The position numbers and the translations under genes were made by a program. Below are positions 29,451 through 38,336 of a stretch of DNA of 64,000 bases, in pieces (the stretch's first letter is position 1; every line of letters starts with the position of its first letter). Below the pieces are notes generated by a model that ran no database searches, was not told the origin of the DNA, and was given only the letters and a program-made list of their open reading frames with translations. The stretch comes from Diplonema japonicum. Taxonomy: Eukaryota > Euglenozoa > Diplonemea > Diplonemida > Diplonemidae. Location of the stretch: the NCBI GenBank assembly GCA_964019335.1, contig OZ025652.1:650677-714676 (forward strand), written 5' to 3'.

Positions 29451-31283
29451 ATTTTTTTTTTTAATTATTTTTTTTTGATTTCCTTCTCCCTCCAGTCCAA
29501 CCCTCCTATATATATATATTTTTTTTTGTTGATTGTACAGGAACAACGAGAGAGAAAAAAAAGGGAGAGAAAGATGTCAGAATAAAAATAAAAAAGGCAT
29601 TTCTTATGGTTGCTACACTAATTCGCATTTGTGCACAGTGAAGAATTTTTAAAAAAAAAGGGGGGGGGAAAGAGGGTTAGACATCCCTTTTCCAACCTCT
29701 TTCGTTCTTTTTTTCTTTTTTTTTTTCCTTTGAAGAAAAAAAAGAAGAAAAATTAACAACTAAAAAAAATATTAAAAAAAGGAACCTACTACCGGTTGCT
29801 TTTTTTTTTTTCTCCTCTCCTTTTTTTTTCTTCCTCCTCCCTTCCCCAGACATACCCTTCCCCCTTTCGTTGCCCTTTTCTTTTTTTTTAAAAAAAAACA
29901 GGGGCTTTTTTTTTGTACTCAAATCCAATAAAGTAGTTTTAAGGGAGAACAAGAGGTTCGAAAGAGAGGATGGGGGAGGGAAGAAGAAAAAAAAAATACC
30001 TGAACCTAATAAAAAAGGAGGGGGAGGGATAGAGAGCGCCCAGAAGTAAGTCACGTAACAAAGAGCTAAACAGTCATCAACAGGAGGGGAGGGGTCAAAG
30101 AAAATCAACATAAAAAAATAAAACAAAACAAAGGACCAGATAATTAATATGCATTTTTTTTTTTTTTTTTTTTTTATTTCACTCTTCAGAAATTACTTCA
30201 CGCACTGGGGGGCCATTACTTCACGCTAAATCTCATTACTTCACGGTGAAATAATGGCCTGTTTTCCGTGAAGTAATAGGGGGTTTCCGTTAAATAATAT
30301 GCCTCGGTGGGCCAATTTTTGCCTCGGTTCGGTTCCCAGTGGGGCTACTTTTTCCTCTCAGTTTGCTATTTCCCCCCAGGTTCAACTCAATTGGCCAACT
30401 TTTGCCTCGGCTCAGTTCCAAGTTGGACTACTTTTTCCTCCCAATTTGCCCACTTTTGGCTAGGCCTTGTTCCCAGTTTCTGTGGGTAACTCTTCTGTGG
30501 GTAAGGGTAACTTAGTCAGCTTACCCAAAGCACCCCAAAAGACTTCAAAATACCGAAGCAGCAGAAAAAAAGGAGCCAGCGGCCGCGCTAGGTATGGGAA
30601 GGCCTGATTAGAGATGGTGACAGTGGCAATGCCAGCGACAGCGGCAGCTCTTAGTCAACAAAAGGAGGAAAAACAACTTGTATTGTAACCTTTGTAACCC
30701 CTCTCTTGTTGTACCCCTTGTCACCCTGTTGTGCCCCTTGTGGTGAAGTAATTTCAGAGTGTTGTGAAATAAAACCACTTACCTACCACCAAGTAATGCT
30801 TTACTGACCTCTCGGAACCTCGAGGTAACGGTAAAGTCATTACTTGTTGGCAGTAAATAGCTATTTTTTTTTTTCTTTTTTTTTTGCATCCCTACAATTT
30901 CGTATTTTGACCACAAAGTAATGCGAAGCTCAGGATGAAACCCCAGCGAAGCGCTCAAGGAAATGTGCTGACCACACAACTTTTTTTTTCCTTCATTTTT
31001 TTCTCCTCTTTTTTTTTTTTTTTTTAAATGGTGGTGTGGAGGGCAACAGAAAAGATACCAAATAATAAAAGTGAAGACTTTCCAGTCCACGAAGAGGCAG
31101 TGTACTTTGACCTTGACCGAACAAAAAAAAAAAGAAAAAGAAAAAAGAAAAGAAAAACCTCTAGTCAATTTGGGAGGCTAAAAGAATAAAAGAATTTAAC
31201 GACCCCCTCCTTTCTAGCTGCAAAAATAGGGTTAACTAAAGCAAAGAACAACAAACAAAAAAAAAAAGGAGATGAAGAGGTGC
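29451..31283. other. 1.8-kb spacer holding a foldback element
   Basis: Left part (29451-30150) is A/T and purine/pyrimidine tracts. The centre is the foldback element at 30155-30884. The right part (30890-31283) is AT-rich with T runs. I see no coding exon. Confidence 0.6.
30155..30884. mobile_element. Foldback element with terminal inverted repeats (intergenic relative)
   Basis: Same plan as the element in the acyl-CoA synthetase intron. It has a T run, then TTTATTTCACTCTTCAGAAATTACTTCAC near 30174-30206 (shown split: TTTATTTCAC, TCAGAAATTACTTCAC), with an inverse GTGAAGTAATTTCAGAGTG near 30743-30761. A second hairpin (AAGTAATGCTTTAC against GTAAAGTCATTACTT) follows, and the end is TTGTTGGCAGTAAATAGCTAT plus a T run. 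TGCAT occurs on both outer sides (30150-30154 and 30885-30889), a possible 5-bp target duplication. Inside is an imperfect tandem repeat of about 90 bp around GGCCAAYTTTTGCCTCGG (30310-30470). No coding capacity. Confidence 0.75.
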
Positions 31284-32510
31284 CTACAAGGACGTACCCA
31301 ATGGGGGAAGACGTCGTTGAGCAACAGAGGGGCTTTTCAGCAAATCCAGTTTGGTGAGTGGGCGATCCTATAATTTATTTCCTTTTTTTTTCTTTTTTTC
31401 CCATACCGGTGCGTCTTCCTTTGGAGTTGCAAGAGGCTCTGTGGGAGCCTCCTTATGCGGAATAGGTGCACTGCCAACCTGTGCCTCTGTCTGTGTTTGT
31501 GGTGGTTGTGGTGGTGGTGTTTCAATATCGGTTTCTTCTTCTTCTTCCTCAATGCTGTCTTCTTGACCATGGTCACATGATTGCATTTCAACAGCAGCTT
31601 CATCAGCAGCATGCCGTGCCTTGGCCAATGCTGATTTCAACAAATGTGATTTCCTTGAAGCCATGATCCACTCGTAAGTTGTGAGCCGTCTGCGGGAGAG
31701 CACACCGTGGAATTTGAACAGTTCGATGAGCAATCCCCAGGCAAGAAGGTCCAGACCCAAGATGCACATTACTGCGATACGGTAGTTGAGAAGCGGCATC
31801 CCGTTGAGGTAGTGGTCCAAGAGGTGTGGGTACTTCCCGCTGTGGTGGTAGGTGTCAATCATGATCCACACGCAGACGAAGCCCAGCACTGTGGACATGA
31901 CGAGGGTGATGCTGAGGAAGGTGTAGAAGTAAACGTAATTGGCAGCCCCGACACAGGTGTTCAGCCACTTGCAGTGGTGGTCGAAGTCGCAAACACATTT
32001 ATTACACGGTTTGCAATGTTTCGACTCCGTCCGGATCCACGCTTTGCAAACACCGCACTTCACAGAAGGTACCGCATCGTGCTCGTAGAGGTTAGTATGC
32101 TCATCATGCTTTGTGCCAGGGTCGACTGGATCGACCGTTGTTGCCTTGTAGTTGCTCCAAATCATGATAACATAGCTTGCACTGATGAATGCGTACGTCA
32201 CGTAATCCCACGGGGTCGGGAGGATAGGGGCCAGCATAACTATCACCAATATATAAAAAACAAGGAATAGTACCCAGCTTGCGATCTGCAGGAGATGCCA
32301 TGGCCGGTGGAACCCATGTCGCCTCATGGGCATCTGTCTGCCCACGTCAGCCGGGACGATCTTTCTCTTGTAAGGGAAGCCATGGAACAGTGGTATTTTC
32401 GGTTGTACGACCACCACGCCCTCTGCGCCTCCGACTGTTTCGGTGTTGTTTGCCCCTTCGCTGCTTATTTGGATTCCCACCGCTTCCCCTGGTTGGGCGG
32501 TGCCACCCAT
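31284..32510 (-). CDS. DHHC palmitoyltransferase, ZDHHC1/11-like (2 exons, 395 aa)
   Basis: S-acylates membrane-associated proteins. Exons are 32510-31407 and 31367-31284, with a 39-nt intron ending in TAG. Four transmembrane helices surround a Cys-rich DHHC domain: CGVCKAWIRTESKHCKPCNKC, then CDFDHHCKWLNTCVG, with the catalytic Cys in DHHC. The N-terminal motif HGFHRPWHLLQIASWVLF resembles the ZDHHC1/11 branch. The cytosolic tail has a Glu run and Pro/Gln/Thr repeats. The first ATG is at 32510 (MGGTAQ); the frame extends upstream only to a GTG. CATAG/GTGTCAAAA is the likely trans-splice acceptor. A second DHHC gene lies at 54095-54958. Confidence 0.9.
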
Positions 32511-33463
32511 TTTTGACACCTATGGAGTGTGGGGTATTTTTTATTTTTATTTTTAAAGTGTTGCAGAAAAAAAAAGAAAAAAAAAGGGAATACAGAACGA
32601 AAGCAAATACGATTAGACAATTTTTTTTTCTTTCTCGTTCTGAAAAAAAAAATAAACAAAGAAGAGAAAAAAAAATACAACAAAGGTGACAGGTGGTGTG
32701 TGAAAACAATGAAAGAGGGGGGGGGGGGGGGGGGTGGGAGTAATGACGAACATCCCATGGGTAAATAAAGGAAAAAAAGAAAAGGGTCATGTTCTTTTTT
32801 GTCCTTGTTTCTTTAAATACTGCTAGTGCGGGTTTTTTTTTTCTCTTTTTTTCTTCTTGTAGTTTGTGAGCACCCACAATTAAAAAGAGAAACCACACGG
32901 GGGGGGGGAGAAAAATTTAAAGAAAAGAGAAACAACTTAAGAAAGCCCACAGTGGCAGGCATAACAACTCAACACGAGAGAAGAGGGAGGGTTTAATAGT
33001 ATTTTTCCAGCCTTGTGTCTCTAAGGTCCTGCTGCCCGACGTCTCGCACACAGGCAGCATCTCGTAACATTGAATTTCTTTTTTTTTTTCCCGCCTTGCC
33101 AGAGAGAACAAGGCATTAAAATCCCCCTTTTTTTTTTCCAGGATATAAAAATCACACAACACGACCCAAATAATTCGCACGCTTTTTTAATTTTTTTTTT
33201 TATTTTCTTTTATTTTTTTTTTTTTTTTAATCTTTTGCCCTTCGACTTTTTTTTTTATTTCTATTTTTTTTTTTTCTTTTCCCCCCGTCTGCCTCCTTCT
33301 CATTCTTCCGCTCCTCCTTTTCTTTTTTTTGCTTCATGTTTGATTTTTTTTTTTGTGTTATTCGTTTACCTCACTTAAAAGGTTAACAAAAAAAAAAAAA
33401 AAAAAAAGAATACACTCTTCCTAATAAAAGGCAAGGGCCACCCGGTTCACGACCTGTCAGTCT
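32511..33463. other. Spacer with one GC-richer structured patch
   Basis: Mostly A/T runs plus an 18-base G run (32717-32734). A GC-richer island at 32993-33070 holds a 25-codon minus-strand frame (MLRDAACVRDVGQQDLRD...). It also holds a perfect hairpin, TGCTGCC with GGCAGCA about 16 nt apart, followed by an AGA. It may be a small RNA or a tiny gene. I cannot decide. Confidence 0.4.
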
Positions 33464-35461
33464 TCAGCAGCATTGCAAGGCGCACTGCAGATGCTGCTCG
33501 TTCTTCATGACACGATTGAACATTTGACGTATTTCGTGCATTTCGATCTCATGCCTGTTCAGCTTACGAGGAGGAGAGAGGGACGATGCACTACGTTTCG
33601 TTCCCTCCCCTGCAGGGGACAAAGGCGGTTCTACAACAGAAACGGGTGCCGGGGGGGAGACTGTGTACGAATTCTCACGAGCCGGCATAGACCTAAAAAT
33701 AAAGGGAAAGGGCTCCAACTCAATCTGAGCAACAGGGTTGATGGTACCCGTCTTCACTGGCGACACTGAGGACACAGGCGGCATCACAGCAATTCTGCCT
33801 TGAGCCTCTTCAGGAGATCCCAAAACAGGCGGCAGAAGCCGAGATGGGACCGACTGAACCAACTGTGTTGGAGATGCCACTGATGAAGAGGGTACCCTGG
33901 ATGCCTCCTTCAGAATAGACTGCGGGGCTTGCTGCGGGGCTTGTTGTGTAATGTGTTCCACCGGACGTTTCGAGTGCATGACAGGACCGCCCTCTTCGTT
34001 GGCCTCCATCGTTGGGTACTGCCGCACGAACATTGCGTCCAGCGGTGTGGTGGAGTCGCCGCTCACAGCCGCGTCCAGCAGCTTTTTGTTAAGCGCGTCT
34101 GCATTCTCAACATCCTTGAAACGCATCTTCACGATGACGGACCCCTTGCGCAGCTCCATGATGTCCACCTGGCTGGGGTGCACTCCCACGTTGCTGGCAA
34201 TATTCCGCCTGAAGGCATCCTGGTCAAAGGTTTCAGGCCCTTCAAGATCGAACCTCAACGTGACAGGAGTCCCCAGGTTTCCAGATGTCAAGGGGTGTGG
34301 CGTCTTGTTGTAGAAATGAGCAGGCGGCGGTGCCTGTGTCGACGACACTTCTGTGACTGTGATTTCCGGTTCGGCCTCAGGCGGTATGTAGCCATGTGGC
34401 GAGTACGCCCCTCTGTCGTGCCCTACGTGCCCTACCTCTTCGACGACAAACTCCTCATTGGGCCCTGGGGGGGCACTCGTGGGTACCTCCCCATAACCAC
34501 CCCTGTCGATGAGGGGGTCTGCACCTTCACCCAGGTCATTGAACTCAGCAGGCCCGCTGGAGGTCGCTTTCCTTTTGAGCAGGAACACAACAGCAGCGAC
34601 TACGGACAAGCACAGCAACAAGCCAAGCACGATAAGAACCCACCCCCACGCAGGGAAGGAGTCATCGCCACTGTTCTTGGAATCCTCTCTTGGAGAGCCA
34701 TCCGCGACTTCCTTCCACTCAGGAGATGCAAGGTAGCTAGGTGACTCTATCCTACGTGAATCAGCTTGCTTGAAGCTTGGCGTGTCCTGGTAGCCAGGTG
34801 AAGATAAATACTCACCAAGCGGGGTGTCTAACCACTGCTCGCGGGGAGATGTCGAGTTGGGGTCGGTGGTGGGAGGGGCAAGGGTAGTGCCCGGGCCGGC
34901 CGGGGAAGGTGTGCTAGGGGCAGTAGTATTGTCAGGGGGCACAGGTGTAGGAACGATTCTGGGAGAAGTATCAACAAGGGTAATGGACTCGGGGTAACGC
35001 AGAGTAGGTTCATGGCCTGCAGAGGACTTGTACTGCGCGCCCCTGCCGAGGGCGGTGATGATGTCGAGGGTCTTGTTGTCAGCATTAAAAGAGAAGTGAT
35101 CCGGCGTGAGACCAGCAAGGTTCCTGGTCAGATTCAGCCATTTCTGTGAGCTTTTTATCTCGCTATAGGTTTCAGTCCACTGAGATGTCAACTGCGTCCC
35201 CTCTGCACGATTCCCCAGCTTCCACTCGCTCCACCCAGTGTTGTCAACAATGATTGCGTACGTCCCATCCATCGTGACATCCCCGAACCCGATTCCCCAC
35301 CACCGGTCTTGCGGCCCCCTTATGGCTAGCTCCACGTTATCCCCGTCATTATCCACATACAGTTCAAGCCCGGGGATGATGGTCAAAGGGGCAAAGCTCC
35401 TCACTACAGCCTGCGCCCATCCATAGGTTGCCAGCAGCAACAAAACGACAAGTTGCAGCAT
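33464..35461 (-). CDS. Single-pass membrane protein with DOMON-like ectodomain, 665 aa
   Basis: Signal peptide at residues 1-16 (MLQLVVLLLLATYGWA). A beta-rich ectodomain follows (about 20-165). Its ELYVDNDGDNVELAIRGP and RWWGIGFGDVTMDGTYAIIV resemble the haem- or sugar-binding DOMON fold. Next come a Thr/Pro/Ser stalk (about 170-215), a transmembrane helix at about 274-298 (WVLIVLGLLLCLSVVAAVVFLLKRK) and a long cytosolic part. That part holds an alpha/beta module at about 400-485 (VTLRFDLEGPETFDQDAFRRN...GSVIVKMRF). The end is a disordered Pro/Ser region with a helical C-terminus. It looks like a surface receptor or adhesion protein. The DOMON call is by pattern only. No intron is needed. 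Confidence 0.75.
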   Translation of the reverse strand: MLQLVVLLLLATYGWAQAVVRSFAPLTIIPGLELYVDNDGDNVELAIRGPQDRWWGIGFGDVTMDGTYAIIVDNTGWSEWKLGNRAEGTQLTSQWTETYSEIKSSQKWLNLTRNLAGLTPDHFSFNADNKTLDIITALGRGAQYKSSAGHEPTLRYPESITLVDTSPRIVPTPVPPDNTTAPSTPSPAGPGTTLAPPTTDPNSTSPREQWLDTPLGEYLSSPGYQDTPSFKQADSRRIESPSYLASPEWKEVADGSPREDSKNSGDDSFPAWGWVLIVLGLLLCLSVVAAVVFLLKRKATSSGPAEFNDLGEGADPLIDRGGYGEVPTSAPPGPNEEFVVEEVGHVGHDRGAYSPHGYIPPEAEPEITVTEVSSTQAPPPAHFYNKTPHPLTSGNLGTPVTLRFDLEGPETFDQDAFRRNIASNVGVHPSQVDIMELRKGSVIVKMRFKDVENADALNKKLLDAAVSGDSTTPLDAMFVRQYPTMEANEEGGPVMHSKRPVEHITQQAPQQAPQSILKEASRVPSSSVASPTQLVQSVPSRLLPPVLGSPEEAQGRIAVMPPVSSVSPVKTGTINPVAQIELEPFPFIFRSMPARENSYTVSPPAPVSVVEPPLSPAGEGTKRSASSLSPPRKLNRHEIEMHEIRQMFNRVMKNEQHLQCALQCC

Positions 35462-35628
35462 CGATGCCTTGCCTGTGAGGTCATGGAAGCAAACGGGGTG
35501 GAAAGGGATACAGAAATAAAAGTTTGCTATTCTCTAAACCCAATTGGTTAAGCATCAACTAAAAAAACTTAATATCGAGGAAGCTAGATACCCCCCCCCC
35601 CCCCCCCCACTTTCCCACCTTTTATTTC

Positions 35629-36351
35629 TTATATTTTGTTGAGCACACAGCCAAGCAGCCCCTTGCCGGACCATTTTTTGGGTGTGATCACAACCTTTTG
35701 CACAGAGAGCGCACCACGCTTCACAACAATATTCATCTCGTTGTTCTCGTACCGTAGAGTCATTTCTGTTTTTTTTTTTCCTTTTTTTTTTCTCCCCTTT
35801 CTTCCCCTATCTTTTGCTCTCATACTCGATATCATTTGGAGGAAGCCAGTCTGATTCTTGGTGATGCCGTTCCAAGAGAGAATTTTGTCGCCCTGACGCA
35901 GACCAGAGGCGGCGGGGGAATCTGGCAAAACGCTCCCTACTGTGAGGAACTCGGGGTACTCCTTGAAACGCGTGACTAGAGGGTCTTCACCAGCAGTTTC
36001 CTCATCTTTTGCCTCCGCACCGGGCGTGGGGCCATCTGCGCTGGCACTGTGCACATCCTCGATGCAGTTTTTAATACTTTCCATCACAACCTTCAAATCG
36101 TTCCGCAAGCACGCCACCCTCCCCCTCCTTTTTGTCACCACATGTAGGTCGCAGTCTGCCCTTGGGTACCCGTCCTCGTCCTTCAGCGGTCCTGTGAGCC
36201 CTGCTGGCGTTTTCATTAACTCATCAATGTTCTCTTTGAGCTGTTTTTTTTTTTTCTTTCCCCTACTGTGTTAGCACACCTCACTTTCCATCTCGTCCCT
36301 CTCCTTCATCAGGCGCTTCATACGCTCCTTTGGTTCTTCTTGCTCCGACAT
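35629..36351 (-). CDS. 26S proteasome assembly chaperone PSMD9/Nas2 (3 exons, 207 aa)
   Basis: Helps assemble the proteasome base by binding Rpt5. Exons are 36351-36280, 36240-35826 and 35765-35629. The first exon encodes MSEQEEPKERMKRLMKERDE. The Nas2 N-domain continues with LTGPLKDEDGYPRADCDLH and VACLRNDLKVVM. A PDZ domain (about 108-195) contains VGSVLPDSPAASGLRQGDKIL, and the end WSGKGLLGCVLN is the family signature. The 39-nt first intron contains a stop. The 60-nt second intron (35766-35825) is stop-free in frame and would insert about 20 basic residues into the PDZ domain. Confidence 0.92.
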
Positions 36352-36551
36352 TTTTTTGTTTCTTTCTTTGTTGCGTTACAAATCAACAACGTTGCAGAAG
36401 GGAGGTTTAACAAAAATGCAAACTACAAAAAAATGGGGAGGTAAATTCTTCTTTGAGTTCAAGCAAATAGTCAACCTGCCCATTAGGATAGTGAGGGGAG
36501 GGAGGTCGCTGCCTATTTATGAACGGTGTAAAACAAAGACGGGTGCCAAGG

Positions 36552-38273
36552 CTAGGCCGCACCTTTCAATGCTGTAAGGTATGATCGCTTACACGTGTTG
36601 GCACAAGGGGTGTGTTTGAAAGCAATGGGCCTCGTTGTAAAGGCGATGGAGCTCTGCCCCGTCCGGCGGCGGGTTGTAGTAACTGCAGCCCGACGTAGCT
36701 TCTCGGGTCGGACACGCTTGCCGTAACGAGGTGCCCACCTTGGCAGGAGGACCTCGTCGCAGGGTGTTTCATCTTCACTGTTGGTTCTTTCCTGATCAAG
36801 AAGCAAACTTGACTTGACAACCAGTATGTTGACCTTCCTTACAGCCCACCGAGTCGCAGGTGGGACAACACCCATAAAGTCCACAACGTCCCGCACAGTT
36901 TTGCTGGGCATACTAGCACGCCTGCACATCATTGCCATTACCACCAACCCTTCTAAGGAGTACGCAAGGTATCTATGTGTAAGCACAGGGCAGTTTAACT
37001 TCTGTGCTGACAGTAGAAAGTACTCCGCCGGACACCCTATCCTAAACAATGCTTCCACACTAGATGCTGTCAGTGGCATCTGCCTCAACGCTTTCCATTC
37101 CGTTTGAGGGATGTTGCCCTGCCCTAAGCATAGCAGCATCTCGGCATCTTGCGTCACCAACACGTGTTCTAAGCATACATGGCACACGATAGCGGTGGGC
37201 AACTTCGACACAAGGAGGATGACCATTTCCCGACGGTTTCTTTGAGCCAACAATGCCGTCAACACGAGATGGTTCCCACGGTCGGCGATTACCCGCGGGT
37301 GCTCCAAAAGAACCTTGAGGCAATTCAACGAACCCTCTCGGACGGCACTGGCTAAGGGATCGGGGCATCCTCTGAGCATTTTGCGGAAACGCTTTGGAGG
37401 CATCGCCGAGAGAGACTCACAAAGGGACGCGGCATCATCCATTACCAGCATGCTGCGTAAGGAGAGCCATGGCTTCGGTTGATGCTTAGCAGTGGGGCGA
37501 GGTATATGTGTTCTCCCAAGGAATCTGTAAGGACGGCCGAAGTCAGTTTTAACGGTCATGTTCCGTGCATGGGGCAAGAGATGCTTCATGTTTTCCAAAC
37601 AGGAAGTTGCGTTGTCCTTCAGCTGCTCGATAGTCAGCGCTGTGTGCCCAATGGGGAAATTGACCAACTCACGTTGGACACGATGCTTCGTTCTGCAAGC
37701 ACGCTGCATGTCCCTGGCTGTCTCGCTAATAGTCTCGAAAGTTGTTGATGTGGGAAACTTCCCCATCCTGTTCAGAGTGGGCCCGACGATCCTCAAAATC
37801 TTTTTGAGGTGCTGCTGGTGGATGCATAGGTTATCGAAGTGACGGATGTACCTCTTGATAAGCTTTCTGTTTCGATTCATGGCCATCATCTTCGATATTG
37901 GTATTATTGTCAAACCGCACCGTTCGGCCGCTAGCTCTTCTTCGTCGGTAAAACAAAAGCACCCATGTACACCATGCGCGCGGGTTGGGTGCGGCACTAA
38001 GAAGCCGCGGATAGGGCTCATTCTGCCGCAGCGGTACGGCAGTGAGACATGCAGCTCTACTGTTTTTTCCGTTCTGTAGACCGCGTAGCACAGGATAATC
38101 AGCAAAAGTTCAGCAGGTATGTCGTACTCAGTATACCTGCAGCATCGCCGACTCCTTACCAACCACAGTGTGCGGAACACCCTCCTTTCAACTATTTCGC
38201 ACTTTGTCCCGTCTACTGAGGCCCGCAGTGCTTCGTCGAACGCACGCCCCATGAACCGTGCAACTCCCGACAT
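36552..38273 (-). CDS. F-box-like/ankyrin-like protein, 573 aa
   Basis: Intronless. YDIPAELLLIILCYAVYR at about residues 50-67 has the pattern of an F-box helix. Residues about 300-375 (DPLASAVREGSLNCLKVLLEHP...LTALLAQRNRREMVILLVSKLP) look like ankyrin-type repeats, and weaker repeats continue to about 470. Many Cys and basic residues occur, and the tail is Arg/Thr-rich. Together this suggests a substrate receptor of an SCF-type ubiquitin ligase, but both domain calls rest on short patterns. Confidence 0.7.
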   Translation of the reverse strand: MSGVARFMGRAFDEALRASVDGTKCEIVERRVFRTLWLVRSRRCCRYTEYDIPAELLLIILCYAVYRTEKTVELHVSLPYRCGRMSPIRGFLVPHPTRAHGVHGCFCFTDEEELAAERCGLTIIPISKMMAMNRNRKLIKRYIRHFDNLCIHQQHLKKILRIVGPTLNRMGKFPTSTTFETISETARDMQRACRTKHRVQRELVNFPIGHTALTIEQLKDNATSCLENMKHLLPHARNMTVKTDFGRPYRFLGRTHIPRPTAKHQPKPWLSLRSMLVMDDAASLCESLSAMPPKRFRKMLRGCPDPLASAVREGSLNCLKVLLEHPRVIADRGNHLVLTALLAQRNRREMVILLVSKLPTAIVCHVCLEHVLVTQDAEMLLCLGQGNIPQTEWKALRQMPLTASSVEALFRIGCPAEYFLLSAQKLNCPVLTHRYLAYSLEGLVVMAMMCRRASMPSKTVRDVVDFMGVVPPATRWAVRKVNILVVKSSLLLDQERTNSEDETPCDEVLLPRWAPRYGKRVRPEKLRRAAVTTTRRRTGQSSIAFTTRPIAFKHTPCANTCKRSYLTALKGAA

Positions 38274-38336
38274 CTCAACTGTGTGTTAATGTAAAATAGT
38301 TAAGAGGTGATAAATAAATAACCAGCGGCAGGGTTG

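Noticed and set aside
29677-30126. 149-codon minus-strand frame rich in Phe and Lys
   Set aside because: It is a translation of A/T homopolymers with no coding character.
33690-33720. 27-nt possible intron (GTTGGA...TTTTAG) in the receptor-like gene
   Set aside because: Shorter than any other intron here, atypical donor, and the unspliced frame reads through normally.
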